Origin: a virus | Strand: one strand, 5' to 3' | DNA length: 40,580 nucleotides | IMG/VR virus record: IMGVR_UViG_3300050821_001649 | Location: 1-40,580 of that record | Part shown: positions 7,744-15,069 of the stretch, in pieces | Numbering within the stretch: the first letter of the stretch is position 1 | Layout of the letters: the number at the start of each line of letters is the position of its first letter | Program-made: the position numbers and the translations under genes | The notes under the pieces: model-generated | Databases searched by the model: none | The model's input: the letters and a program-made list of their open reading frames with translations, nothing else | What the model was told of the DNA's origin: nothing

Positions 7744-8616
7744 TTAATCAATGATCTTGAGGTTGTTTCTCAAGACGGGTTGGACCTGAGAGGCGGTTTT
7801 AATGTTGGCCTGGATATCAACCTGGTCAAACACGTTGGAATCGCCCTGATAAGTGCCCATGTAGAAGAAGCTGGTCACGTTCTGGTTCTCAATGACTTCA
7901 TCCACATCATTCAAGAGATTCTCGTTAGCCATTGCCAGGAACAAGTTCGTCGTTCCACCAATGATCGAGCCGTCTTGGCCGTTAGCCCCAGAGTCCTGGG
8001 AGAACATACCCGTCAGACAGATATGAAGCTCTGTACAACCATTTTCCATAGCGATCTTGACTGGGCCAGCTTCTCGATACCCACCATCTGCATAACCATC
8101 TATGCCGTTCTTGGCGATAAACCCATCTACCATTGGGTAGATGATGCAAGAGCAAACGATAGCGTCTTGGAAGTCTTCAATGGTTTCAACTTTACCCAAG
8201 GCATCGTTATCGGTTTCAAACGTGCCATCGGGGTTCGCGGTAATGTGCTGGTGATACCCGGTGTTGATATGAACCCGCGAGATGGTGACAGGGACAGACG
8301 GGCGGCCAACAATGTACTTCTGGATCAATTTACGAAGGGGACCATAGCCGTAAGGAACCCCTGGATAACGGCGAAGGGCTAAGTCGCCTATCAAAGCGAT
8401 ATCATCCTTCTTCACAAAGATTTGATCAGTGCTTGTGATTTCAGCCAAAACTTGCAAACCCACTTGCGGACCACGGAAACCAAGAACAGATGCCCAGATA
8501 GAGCCCGCCGAAACGCCAAAGAGTTGGTCATATTTGACATTGGCTAAAGGACCGATAGTGTAACCAGCGTGAGCCGCAATACGAGAACCGCCGCCGTTAA
8601 AGACGATACCAATCAT
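7744..8616 (-). CDS. Patatin-like phospholipase
   Basis: The 290-aa product shows the complete patatin catalytic set: a GGGSR oxyanion-hole strand (residues 8-12), the nucleophile elbow G-V-S-A-G-S with Ser36, and the Asp of D-G-G at residue 177. Patatins are Ser-Asp dyad lipid acyl hydrolases. It overlaps the upstream holin candidate by ATGA and lies downstream of the GH25 lysozyme, in one lysis-like operon ended by a terminator. There is no spanin-like gene nearby, so attack on membrane phospholipid during lysis is an attractive inference; an effector or membrane-remodelling role is also possible. No signal peptide is seen, so access to membrane would come through the holin lesion or from the inner face. 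Confidence 0.88.
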   Translation of the reverse strand: MIGIVFNGGGSRIAAHAGYTIGPLANVKYDQLFGVSAGSIWASVLGFRGPQVGLQVLAEITSTDQIFVKKDDIALIGDLALRRYPGVPYGYGPLRKLIQKYIVGRPSVPVTISRVHINTGYHQHITANPDGTFETDNDALGKVETIEDFQDAIVCSCIIYPMVDGFIAKNGIDGYADGGYREAGPVKIAMENGCTELHICLTGMFSQDSGANGQDGSIIGGTTNLFLAMANENLLNDVDEVIENQNVTSFFYMGTYQGDSNVFDQVDIQANIKTASQVQPVLRNNLKIID

Positions 8617-8912
8617 TTGGCCACCACCGTATTTTGGGCTTGCTGATAGAGATCCGCTTGATGCTGGGCATAAGCTTTAACCGCCGCACCGAAAGCCCCT
8701 AAAATCCCAGTTGCGGTGATGACACCAACGTTGGCCGGGGAGAACATGGTAGCGATATAAGCCACCGCGCCGATGGTGCCAGCGTGGAGAACGCCGCCCA
8801 AAAGGTTCTTGATGACGGGGTTAGCCACCAGGAATGAATTAACAGCAACAATAGCCCTAGACAAGAAATTAGTTTGAGGTACTTGGGCTGGTACTTGAGT
8901 CGGTTCTGGCAT
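8613..8912 (-). CDS. Holin candidate
   Basis: The 99-aa product has a Pro/Gln-rich N-terminus, two hydrophobic segments (about residues 34-60 and 62-78, Gly/Ala/Ile/Val-rich) and a polar Gln-rich C-terminus. It is preceded by a very strong SD (AAGGAGATAACC before ATG 8912). It lies between endolysin and patatin, which supports a pore-forming lysis role. The sequence does not match a specific holin family by eye. Confidence 0.7.
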   Translation of the reverse strand: MPEPTQVPAQVPQTNFLSRAIVAVNSFLVANPVIKNLLGGVLHAGTIGAVAYIATMFSPANVGVITATGILGAFGAAVKAYAQHQADLYQQAQNTVVAK

Positions 8913-8939
8913 GGTTATCTCCTTTTTCAGGAGTATAGC

Positions 8940-9560
8940 CTAGACTGCTTTTGCCTGTAAAGCCTGAAGATCGGCTAATGAGCCTTGAAACAGGTCTATA
9001 TCGACTTGCCCCCATACCCCAGGCACGTTCTGGGTTGGCATTTGGATCATATCGGCCTTGGGATTAGTGCCAAAATCTCCGTAGTGATTCACTAGCCAAA
9101 GTTTGTACTTCTCAAACGGGAAGTCTGGCAAGAGGTAAGAAGTTATGAATAAATGGCTAACGTATAGGAAAACAGGGCCATTCAGTTCTGTTTGGACGTA
9201 ATCAAGCCATGTAGTTAGCTTGGAAATGATCACATCATTAGCCAACTCACTCCAATCGCCCTCGGCATCTAAAGCTATTAACACAGGTTGGTTACATGCT
9301 TTTATTTGGTCCGTAAAGCTTTGTGCTTGAACCAAGGAATCTTGTAATGGGTCAAAGAAATGATAAGCGCCAACCAGTAATCCCGCCGCCTTGGCCCGCT
9401 GAACATTAACCTGAAAAGATGGGTCAACCTCGGATTCGCCTTGAGAAGCTTTACAGATCGCGAATTGAACACCTTCCGATGCGACTTTTGACCAATCATA
9501 CGGCGCGTTCCAATGACTAACATCAATACCTCCAATGGTTTCTGGCAAAATTTTAATCAT
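8940..9560 (-). CDS. GH25-family lysozyme (endolysin)
   Basis: The 206-aa product is a single GH25 (Chalaropsis-type muramidase) domain: G-I-D-V-S-H-W-N with Asp13, G-A-Y-H-F-F-D-P around residues 64-71, the catalytic A-L-D-A-E strand with Asp98 and Glu100, and the final W-G-Q-V-D-I-D-L-F strand. It hydrolyses the glycan backbone of peptidoglycan. There is no signal peptide or cell-wall-binding domain, so release probably depends on the downstream holin candidate. It overlaps the preceding small gene by 4 nt. Confidence 0.92.
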   Translation of the reverse strand: MIKILPETIGGIDVSHWNAPYDWSKVASEGVQFAICKASQGESEVDPSFQVNVQRAKAAGLLVGAYHFFDPLQDSLVQAQSFTDQIKACNQPVLIALDAEGDWSELANDVIISKLTTWLDYVQTELNGPVFLYVSHLFITSYLLPDFPFEKYKLWLVNHYGDFGTNPKADMIQMPTQNVPGVWGQVDIDLFQGSLADLQALQAKAV

Positions 9561-9769
9561 AGATCTATCCCCATAGAGTCTTTCATAGCCCGGGCCAATA
9601 TACCTTCTTCAGTCCGCTTGTAGTTGCTAACAAACCCATTACAGACGCTTAAATCGCGGGCAGGTTTCCAACTCCTAGTTTCTTGACCGTCTTCTCGCTT
9701 GATCGTCCAACGAAGACATAGTTCTTTTTGAACACAATCTTTGTTGGAACATTTAATGATGAGGCTCAA
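9557..9769 (-). CDS. Small Cys-containing hypothetical protein
   Basis: The 70-aa product from a TTG at 9769 has four cysteines in its first 43 residues (K-C-S-N-K-D-C, then E-L-C and V-C-N-G-F), consistent with a zinc-binding fold. There is no in-frame ATG in the N-terminal half. It is tightly placed between the 222-aa gene and the lysozyme. Function unknown. Confidence 0.6.
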   Translation of the reverse strand: MSLIIKCSNKDCVQKELCLRWTIKREDGQETRSWKPARDLSVCNGFVSNYKRTEEGILARAMKDSMGIDL

Positions 9770-9771
9770 CG

Positions 9772-10440
9772 TTAAAGCTCGTCAAAAATAGAGGTAATGT
9801 TGTTAGAAACGCTCGAAGGTAAATATATGGCAGCATTCCCCGTCTCTCTACGGTCACGGGCATTAAGAAGTCTATTCATCCTCTCTAATTCCGCAGCGTA
9901 TTCGCGTTCATGACGAATTATATTTTCCTGAACATAAATACTATTTTCAGCTTGATTCCGGGCCACTTGCCAATAAGGATTATCTATACTAGTTGTATTT
10001 GGCGGTGCCGCGCTAATTTGATCTCCAAAGCCACTAGGTTCAATATTACTATATTGTGTTGGTGGCCAAACAATATAGCGTGGATTCTCTTCAACACCAT
10101 CTAACCTCTGAGTAGCACGCGGATGCGCTTCAGACGCTCTCTCTATCCCTATTGTAATAGCATCCCAAAATGGATATTCTAATCTAGGTTTTTCTTTTAG
10201 CATCTTGAATTCGATACCTTCGGATTTCATCCAAGGCACCACAATGGCTAAACTGCGGCGCTTTTCAAAATCCTCTTCAACGAAAATATCCAATGGCTTC
10301 TGGCCTGACTTAATTTGATCTTTGATAAATTTTATAATGGTATTGGGTTCATAATCGCTGCTTAGTTCTTTAGTACGTTGCCGGTTAAGACAATGGCGTC
10401 GAACGTAATCACTTGGATTTTTCGATAACACTATGATCAT
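9772..10440 (-). CDS. Hypothetical protein (222 aa)
   Basis: The start ATG 10440 has AAGGAGATTAAA directly upstream and overlaps the previous stop. Residues about 1-95 look like an alpha/beta domain; about 100-160 are Pro/Asn/Ser-rich and disordered-looking; about 160-222 form a charged helical, possibly coiled-coil end. No catalytic motif recognised. Confidence 0.65.
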   Translation of the reverse strand: MIIVLSKNPSDYVRRHCLNRQRTKELSSDYEPNTIIKFIKDQIKSGQKPLDIFVEEDFEKRRSLAIVVPWMKSEGIEFKMLKEKPRLEYPFWDAITIGIERASEAHPRATQRLDGVEENPRYIVWPPTQYSNIEPSGFGDQISAAPPNTTSIDNPYWQVARNQAENSIYVQENIIRHEREYAAELERMNRLLNARDRRETGNAAIYLPSSVSNNITSIFDEL

Positions 10441-10691
10441 TTTAATCTCCTTAGACTCAATCTACCTTCATTATCCAACCTGCCCTGCTCTTCGTCCGTA
10501 GTCCAGAGACTACGATACCCAACGCCGTCACTCTTGTTTTTCTCTTCCCATTCAGCAATTTTCTTTGACCTCGCTTCACAATCGGTGTGTTTAGGATCGG
10601 CTATTCCTAAACAGCAACCAAACGGACAGTACTTAGTGGCATTTGGGTATTTCACAATTCCTTTACCCACTGGCAAAAGATGCACACCCAC
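10437..10691 (-). CDS. Small Cys-rich hypothetical protein
   Basis: The 84-aa product from GTG 10691 (a second GTG two codons on is an alternative) contains Y-C-P-F-G-C-C-L-G followed by T-D-C, a plausible metal-binding or disulfide-like knot, then a charged helical tail. The SD is weak. Function unknown. Confidence 0.55.
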   Translation of the reverse strand: MGVHLLPVGKGIVKYPNATKYCPFGCCLGIADPKHTDCEARSKKIAEWEEKNKSDGVGYRSLWTTDEEQGRLDNEGRLSLRRLK

Positions 10692-10725
10692 CCCAGAGGG
10701 AACGGCGCGAGAACATGGTTACAAG

Positions 10726-11145
10726 CTAACTGCTTGGCTGTCTGATCCACTTGCCCTGTTGATCCCTCACCCATTGTTTTCGCCTTTCGTTGTTAATCTC
10801 CAAACTTTTTGAAACAGACTCAATAACCTTTTCAACCAATCGGATATTCGCCGCTCGTTCTTCGAGAGAGGGTTCCCAGGGAGCCGAATCCAAGAGTTCG
10901 ATTTGAGGAAGCTTTGACATGAAGACATGAAGCCCAGCGCAAACCGCCCACTGAAGATCTTTTGGTCCAACTAAAGCCCTTTCGACCAGTATTTTAAACT
11001 CTTCAAAATTTCTACCAGATGCCAAAAATCTATTAGCGTGAGTCATATCCCTTCCCCAAGCTTCCATTGGCCTGTAATGCTTTGATCTCAACGTCTGGTA
11101 ATACCAATCCACCATTTGTTGCGCTACGGTTTGTTTCCGTTCCAA
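10726..11145 (-). CDS. Hypothetical helical protein
   Basis: TTG 11145 is chosen as start because AGGAG lies 5 nt upstream; the GTG at 11151 overlaps that SD and is less likely. The 139-aa product is all-helical and amphipathic, rich in Trp, Arg and Glu, with a basic C-terminus (N-E-R-R-K-Q-W-V-R-D). No domain recognised. It is preceded by an approximately 170-nt leader containing stacked hairpins. Confidence 0.65.
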   Translation of the reverse strand: MERKQTVAQQMVDWYYQTLRSKHYRPMEAWGRDMTHANRFLASGRNFEEFKILVERALVGPKDLQWAVCAGLHVFMSKLPQIELLDSAPWEPSLEERAANIRLVEKVIESVSKSLEINNERRKQWVRDQQGKWIRQPSS

Positions 11146-11200
11146 GAACACTCCTAGACAGAGAGATTGCCAACGGTTAACGTCTGGCTGTTGATGGGTT

Positions 11201-11288
11201 GACTTGAGAAGTAAATTTACAAGTCTTCAAATAAGCCTCTAGAATCCGAACCGCGTCTTTGCGGTGAAGGATTCAAGCCGATAGGCTT
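11201..11288 (-). ncRNA. Stacked hairpins in the leader of the 10726-11145 gene
   Basis: On the minus strand a composite hairpin combines AAGCCT/AGGCTT (11288-11283 with 11238-11233), GAATCC/GGATTC and ACCGC/GCGGT around the loop AAAGAC. An alternative AAGCC-TATC-GGCTT hairpin shares the outer strand. A further GACTTG/CAAGTC hairpin lies at 11225-11201. No U-tract follows, so this is more likely a regulatory or processed RNA than a terminator. It matches no RNA family that I recognise. Confidence 0.45.
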
Positions 11289-11312
11289 CCCATGATTTGA
11301 TTAAAACCAGGT

Positions 11313-11690
11313 TTAGGTAAAGCAAAGCCTTTCTACCCGTTTTTGGTAAAATCGAACAACGACCGTTAAATTAACCTTCTGCACGATCATCTTCCAAACG
11401 AAAGTCCCAGAATCGGGCGAAAGTTTGGGGTGCCGTTCATCCCTACCTGCAAGTGTCTTTTGTTGACTTGCTTCTCTAACCCTTGGTCTGGGCCGATAGG
11501 AATCACCGATAACGTGTGCCAAAAATGAAAAAGCCTTTGGGTATTTGAAGCTGTCTAGGTTGCAAGCATTACACACGATGCCCACCGGTTGGTTACGGTG
11601 ACTAAACAGCCTTAAAGATCCAAAGGCTTCTCTGTGTGTACCCCTTGCAAGAGGGCTATTTGCGCTAGATATACCAAACTCGCTATTCAT
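11313..11690 (-). CDS. Hypothetical basic protein
   Basis: The 125-aa product from ATG 11690, within the last codons of the upstream zinc-ribbon gene, contains one C-N-A-C-N motif (about residues 41-45) and is Arg/Ser-rich. The C-x-x-C-N segment recalls nucleases of the endonuclease VII or HNH type, but the remainder does not match and the expected His is not evident. It may be a decayed nuclease. Confidence 0.4.
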   Translation of the reverse strand: MNSEFGISSANSPLARGTHREAFGSLRLFSHRNQPVGIVCNACNLDSFKYPKAFSFLAHVIGDSYRPRPRVREASQQKTLAGRDERHPKLSPDSGTFVWKMIVQKVNLTVVVRFYQKRVERLCFT

Positions 11691-11865
11691 TGACAAGCCT
11701 TTTTAATTCCTTGTAAGCATTTTTTAGGCATACCCCACATAATTCAACGGGTTGGCCCCCTTTTCCTCTGAATTTAAGCGATCCGGCAACTCGCTTTAGT
11801 TGAAGCACTACCAGGCCCACTAGGGGTTTTTCGCTCTTCGCGCCACATTCGCCACAGTAAGGCAT
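11683..11865 (-). CDS. Zinc-ribbon protein (60 aa)
   Basis: Two C-x-x-C knuckles (Y-C-G-E-C-G at residues 3-8 and L-C-G-V-C-L around 42-47) are spaced as in a zinc ribbon, with a basic C-terminus. It starts on TAATG with the upstream YopX-like gene. It probably binds nucleic acid or a host protein; the partner is unknown. Confidence 0.65.
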   Translation of the reverse strand: MPYCGECGAKSEKPLVGLVVLQLKRVAGSLKFRGKGGQPVELCGVCLKNAYKELKRLVNE

Positions 11866-12401
11866 TATTGATCCTTCAATTTTTTATAGAGATGCCCACA
11901 CAGATAACTTGAACCATTGATGTTGGAATGGGCACCATTTTTAACTATTTCCAATGTAAACCCATCGAAATCCATGTTTATCTTTCCCCAGACAACACGA
12001 TAAATACAACCACAGGTATTGTGATCTATACAATGGGTTTCATTGTTGAATTCACCACCAAAAACGGGCGATACCAAATCGCCTTCGTATACTTTTTGAT
12101 CCGCAACATCTATTAGGCCGCTAAAGCGCCTGTGCATTTCAGATCCTTTACAACCTATGAGTCTTTGTTGCTTAATATCTTCAAAACACTCGCAAATGCC
12201 GTGTTGCGTCTTTTTTAAATCAACCAATGGGCTCCGTTGGTTATAGGCTGTTACACAGGCATATTTAAACTTCGCCCGCTCATCACGATTCCAAATCTTC
12301 GCCAATTGCGAACACTTGCAGCAACACTTCCCAATTAGGGACGTAATTGGCTCTATTTCCTCCCGCTTCAGGCCCTTGCACTCCGACCAATACTCAGTCA
12401 T
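11865..12401 (-). CDS. YopX-like domain protein with Cys-rich N-terminus
   Basis: The 178-aa product starts at ATG 12401 with a strong GGAGG. The N-terminal approximately 75 residues are Cys-rich (G-K-C-C-C-K-C-S and C-E-C-F). The C-terminal part resembles the YopX fold common in phage early regions: K-V-Y-E-G-D-L-V followed by a beta-strand Y-R-V-V-W-G, a F-D-G-F-T-L strand and a final H-L-Y-K-K-L. YopX proteins have no firmly established function. The fusion to a Cys-rich domain is not the usual YopX layout. Confidence 0.65.
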   Translation of the reverse strand: MTEYWSECKGLKREEIEPITSLIGKCCCKCSQLAKIWNRDERAKFKYACVTAYNQRSPLVDLKKTQHGICECFEDIKQQRLIGCKGSEMHRRFSGLIDVADQKVYEGDLVSPVFGGEFNNETHCIDHNTCGCIYRVVWGKINMDFDGFTLEIVKNGAHSNINGSSYLCGHLYKKLKDQ

Positions 12402-12561
12402 TTTTACCTCCTAATTGGATTTGGGCTTCAAACCATTCAACGCCGATTGGTTCAAAAGCCTTTAATTTTCCACAACGAACACAAATGCCCATCCGATAAG
12501 AGAACCCACGATTTATATCCGCCCGCTTATGTCCAACCAACCAACAAATGAACTTTTTCAT
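12394..12561 (-). CDS. DUF1660-like small zinc-binding protein
   Basis: The 55-aa product begins MKKFICWLVGHKR, then R-M-G-I-C-V-R-C-G-K. This is the layout of DUF1660 phage proteins: an M-K-x-x-x-C-W-L-x-G-H-K start and a C-x-R-C-G-K knuckle. AGGATG precedes ATG 12561 and the end overlaps the YopX-like gene by 8 nt. Function unknown. Confidence 0.7.
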   Translation of the reverse strand: MKKFICWLVGHKRADINRGFSYRMGICVRCGKLKAFEPIGVEWFEAQIQLGGKND

Positions 12562-12579
12562 TTTTCATCCTAAATGTTT

Positions 12580-12732
12580 TTATGCTTCACGTCTTACGTT
12601 CATCACCTTGCAAACCTTACATCTGCGCCGGGGCACAGGCATCAACCCCAAGTTACCACGCCGACACAACCCGCATTTAAAAACACCCCAAGGAGTCATT
12701 AGCGGAACTACTTGAAACCACTTCTTAGCCAT
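12580..12732 (-). CDS. Small zinc-ribbon protein (50 aa)
   Basis: ATG 12732 has GGAGTGGAG immediately upstream. The product contains F-K-C-G-L-C-R and R-C-K-V-C-K, a four-Cys ribbon with a strongly basic surface. It sits in a run of small genes read as one unit. Confidence 0.65.
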   Translation of the reverse strand: MAKKWFQVVPLMTPWGVFKCGLCRRGNLGLMPVPRRRCKVCKVMNVRREA

Positions 12733-12759
12733 CTCCACTCCTTTACGCTATAAGGTCTT

Positions 12760-12927
12760 TTATGCTTTAAGCTTTTTAACCCAATACAAACATTCTCTGA
12801 ACACTTCCGCCTTTATGTCATTTACCCCCAGTTGAACCCAATTTTTCTTTAGCTTGTGGTGCCTAGCCCATCCTTTTTCGTTTTCCATTCGTAGCCGGAT
12901 CGTTTTTATCACTTCTTTCTTTGTCAT
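12760..12927 (-). CDS. Small basic hypothetical protein (55 aa)
   Basis: The frame from ATG 12927 encodes a helical Lys-rich protein (M-T-K-K-E-V-I-K-T-I start, W-V-K-K-L-K-A end). It overlaps the neighbouring 12863-13102 gene by 65 bp in another frame, so one of the two boundaries may be wrong. Only the length and good terminal spacing support it. Confidence 0.45.
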   Translation of the reverse strand: MTKKEVIKTIRLRMENEKGWARHHKLKKNWVQLGVNDIKAEVFRECLYWVKKLKA

Positions 12928-13102
12928 TTGACGGCTTCCTTTCTTGTTTTAAACCACGGTTTAGCTTGGCACATTGTTCAATGGCGTTGTAACTGTCGTG
13001 GTGGTAGTCGTTGGCATCGCCGTCTGGGCCAATTACCCCGTACATGGTTTGAATCCAGTATTTACCATCATTTGGGTTGCCTTTGAAAAATCTACCGCCC
13101 AT
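12863..13102 (-). CDS. Hypothetical protein (79 aa)
   Basis: Starts at ATG 13102 after AAAGG. The first approximately 50 residues look folded (K-Y-W-I-Q-T-M-Y-G-V-I-G and H-D-S-Y-N-A-I-E-Q-C-A-K). The last 30 are a charged Lys/Arg/Asp tail that overlaps the next gene. No family recognised. Confidence 0.55.
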   Translation of the reverse strand: MGGRFFKGNPNDGKYWIQTMYGVIGPDGDANDYHHDSYNAIEQCAKLNRGLKQERKPSNDKERSDKNDPATNGKRKRMG

Positions 13103-13134
13103 ATTCTCAACCTTTCTTTACATCAAAATGAGTG

Positions 13135-13338
13135 TTATAACTTAAAAGCGCCTTTACGTTTCCAACCTCGACCAAACTCAAGGTTGACCAACTTCATCTT
13201 CGTTTTGAGTTCAACAACCTGCATTGGGCGGTCTTCGCTTACTACCCAAGCCTTATCCTTTGATTGGTCAATAAAAATGCAATTAACCCCTAGCACATTC
13301 ACTTTATCGCCAAACTCGAACTTCATTTTCTTTGTCAT
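13135..13338 (-). CDS. Hypothetical small beta-rich protein
   Basis: The 67-aa product from ATG 13338 with GGGGGATGGG upstream. Sequence of the F-G-D-K-V-N-V-L-G-V type followed by strand-like segments suggests a small SH3-like barrel, ending in a basic tail. Function unknown. Confidence 0.6.
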   Translation of the reverse strand: MTKKMKFEFGDKVNVLGVNCIFIDQSKDKAWVVSEDRPMQVVELKTKMKLVNLEFGRGWKRKGAFKL

Positions 13339-13358
13339 CCCATCCCCCTTTTACGCCA

Positions 13359-13562
13359 TCAAATCCGTTTGGCTAATTCACGTTTCGGCATATTCGATAA
13401 ACAACTTTTGCAATCCACCTTTTTCGCATCATCGGAAATATCACCAGTGAATCCGTGGCACTCTTCCGAGCCTTCGTTAACTTGAATGACGCCTTTATGA
13501 CCAGTTGTGCAAAAAGCCTTACACCGAGTATAAAATCCGCCAACTCCAATGAAATGAACCAC
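13359..13562 (-). CDS. Small Cys-containing protein
   Basis: GTG 13562 gives a 67-aa product with Cys pairs (R-C-K-A-F-C, E-E-C-H and D-C-K-S-C). A frame from ATG 13564 is also open but lacks these motifs, so this frame is preferred. The SD is AGGGG. Possible zinc protein. Confidence 0.5.
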   Translation of the reverse strand: MVHFIGVGGFYTRCKAFCTTGHKGVIQVNEGSEECHGFTGDISDDAKKVDCKSCLSNMPKRELAKRI

Positions 13563-13585
13563 ATTGCACCCCTTTTACGCCCTAA

Positions 13586-13792
13586 CTAGCGGTTGTTCTC
13601 ATTGAACCACTTCGCCTTAACTTCCGCTTCCGTGGTCGCATATTCGCCCGTACTATTACATTCATCCTCGTGTGTAGTGCATCCCATATACCAGCGCATT
13701 GGTCCCTCGAACTGGGGTCGGTCAATGATTTCGGGTTCCGCCCCGCACAACCAGCACCTCAAGTATCCCTTCGCACCAACTTCGCCACCCAT
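13586..13792 (-). CDS. Lar-like (restriction alleviation family) zinc protein
   Basis: The 68-aa product shows L-R-C-W-L-C-G-A-E-P then W-Y-M-G-C and a terminal helix A-E-V-K-A-K-W-F-N-E-N-N-R. This is the pattern of Lar-type proteins: C-x-x-C-G, a W-x-V-x-C strand and a terminal A-x-x-x-W-N helix. In Rac prophage Lar modulates type I restriction, but most phage members are untested, so an anti-restriction role is only inferred. AGGGGGCGTT precedes ATG 13792. Confidence 0.65.
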   Translation of the reverse strand: MGGEVGAKGYLRCWLCGAEPEIIDRPQFEGPMRWYMGCTTHEDECNSTGEYATTEAEVKAKWFNENNR

Positions 13793-13824
13793 AACGCCCC
13801 CTAAGTCCTAACAGTGTTTCAGCT

Positions 13825-13962
13825 TCACTTTTTTGGCTTAAATTCAAACCAAAGCACTCTGAACCATCCTTTTTCATAACTCATGAACGGGTGACGAACA
13901 AACCACCATGGATCCTGAACAACCGCACCAACACGCCACTCAAATACCGTGTGCCTCGCCAT
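13825..13962 (-). CDS. Small Trp-rich hypothetical protein (45 aa)
   Basis: ATG 13962 follows GGTGGGGAAG. The product is rich in Trp and Phe (D-P-W-W-F-V-R-H-P-F and W-F-R-V-L-W-F) with a basic tail. No family recognised. The strong SD and stop positions support it. Confidence 0.55.
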   Translation of the reverse strand: MARHTVFEWRVGAVVQDPWWFVRHPFMSYEKGWFRVLWFEFKPKK

Positions 13963-13991
13963 CTTCCCCACCTTTCTTTGTGCCCGAATGG

Positions 13992-14270
13992 TTAGTGCTT
14001 ATTACTCGCCACGGCCTTTACGTCAACGTATCCAGTTTCATCCCAATCCGAGGTTGGTATTTTGCCGATGACCTTGCGTCCCAGTTCAAGAGTGTCTTTT
14101 GAATAGACCCGGCGGTAAAAGTCCGCATTGGGCTTCACTCTCTTCTCGTCCCGCATAAATTCTTTCCAATCGGGCCGGTCAACCCTCGAAATCATGCCGT
14201 ACTTGCGGGACACGATCCGATAGCCCATCTGCTTCAATTCGCCCATCGTTAAGGTCGTCTGGTCCATCAT
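13992..14270 (-). CDS. Hypothetical protein (92 aa)
   Basis: ATG 14270 (or 14267) lies after AAAGGTGA. The product has a helix-rich start (T-M-G-E-L-K-Q-M-G-Y-R-I-V) compatible with a small DNA-binding fold, then a basic middle. The element at 14283-14413 lies directly upstream. Confidence 0.55.
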   Translation of the reverse strand: MMDQTTLTMGELKQMGYRIVSRKYGMISRVDRPDWKEFMRDEKRVKPNADFYRRVYSKDTLELGRKVIGKIPTSDWDETGYVDVKAVASNKH

Positions 14271-14282
14271 TCACCTTTCACA

Positions 14283-14413
14283 CGAATAGTTCTAAGATGC
14301 GCTCGGCGGGTGTGCACATCGATATAAGTCCGAAGAGGCAAACTCAATAGCCTTGCACCTTATAAGCTTTGCCTTTTCCACCCGTCCAGCGCACCTTCCC
14401 GAATAGTTCTTAG
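14283..14413 (-). repeat. 130-bp inverted-repeat element flanked by 14-bp direct repeats
   Basis: The arms 14297-14312 and 14379-14394 are inverted copies (14 of 16 positions, counting one G-U pair). A second internal stem AGGCAAA/TTTGCCT is nested in the loop on the minus strand. The whole is bounded by direct repeats at 14283-14296 and 14400-14413 (13 of 14 identical). It lies between two genes with no ORF above about 30 codons inside. It looks like a small insertion or a structured RNA. Confidence 0.5.
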
Positions 14414-14416
14414 GCT

Positions 14417-14617
14417 TTAAACCTTATTTTTCTTAATCTTTCCCATGATGTATAAAATCCATCTTGTATATCCGTGTGGTGCATTAAAGAAGTGGGTGGG
14501 GATTCCTGGTTTTGAAATAAGAATTGTTTTCAATTTTTCCCAATTTTTATGTCCTTCCGCCACTCCCTTTTCGTATCCGGCTCGATGACCGTCTTGCCAA
14601 TCTTTAGAGTTGGGCAC
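14417..14617 (-). CDS. Hypothetical protein (66 aa)
   Basis: GTG 14617 has AGGAGGTTTAT upstream, one of the strongest SDs here. The N-terminal half is polar with a G-H-R-A-G-Y-E-K-G-V-A-E-G helix-turn pattern shared with the next upstream gene (A-G-Y-A-Q-G-R), and the C-terminus is basic. Function unknown. Confidence 0.6.
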   Translation of the reverse strand: MPNSKDWQDGHRAGYEKGVAEGHKNWEKLKTILISKPGIPTHFFNAPHGYTRWILYIMGKIKKNKV

Positions 14618-14652
14618 ATAAACCTCCTTTACAGCCTAATATTCGATCTTGC

Positions 14653-15036
14653 TTAAACGCCCTTCTTCAAAGCCTCGTAGCGTTGGTGCCATTTGCAACG
14701 AGGATACTCATACTCATTCTTTTTATGATTCCAAACGCGGTCGCAATCACATTGGCTACCACCATCAGCATCATCCAACAACTCCATAGCCTCTTTCAAC
14801 CGATCGTTGGCCTTGGCTAGGTCGGCAAATGCTTTACGCCCTGCCTCTTTAAAGTTTTCTCTACCTCGAATTGCTGATTTCAATTCACCTTGCATGGATA
14901 GACGGCCTTGGGCATAACCAGCTTCGTATTTAGCCTTCTCCACGCACCCATCACCCTCAAAGTGCGTAGTGCCTTCGTGACCCACATGGGCAACGGGCTG
15001 GATGGGTTCATGTTCACTTCCAATCGGTGGTAACAT
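14653..15036 (-). CDS. Hypothetical coiled-coil protein
   Basis: The 127-aa product from ATG 15036 after AAAGGAGAGAT has an A-G-Y-A-Q-G-R helix start, a long charged helix (about residues 48-90) and a C-terminal Cys/His cluster (Q-C-D-C-D then R-C-K-W-H) that could bind zinc. Such small proteins are common in phage early regions. Confidence 0.6.
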   Translation of the reverse strand: MLPPIGSEHEPIQPVAHVGHEGTTHFEGDGCVEKAKYEAGYAQGRLSMQGELKSAIRGRENFKEAGRKAFADLAKANDRLKEAMELLDDADGGSQCDCDRVWNHKKNEYEYPRCKWHQRYEALKKGV

Positions 15037-15069
15037 ATCTCTCCTTTAAGCTAGAACTGCACTTCTTGT

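Noticed and set aside
7780-8382. 200-codon open frame on the plus strand
   Set aside because: Antisense shadow of the patatin gene, whose Ser36/Asp177 motifs are in the minus frame.
11233-11288. Hairpin as a tRNA
   Set aside because: GGTTCGGATTC resembles a T arm but the element is only about 56 nt and the pairing is a single composite hairpin, not a cloverleaf.
13373-13564. Alternative 63-codon frame overlapping 13359-13562
   Set aside because: It lacks the paired cysteines and gene-like features of the overlapping frame, although its ATG is slightly better placed to the SD.
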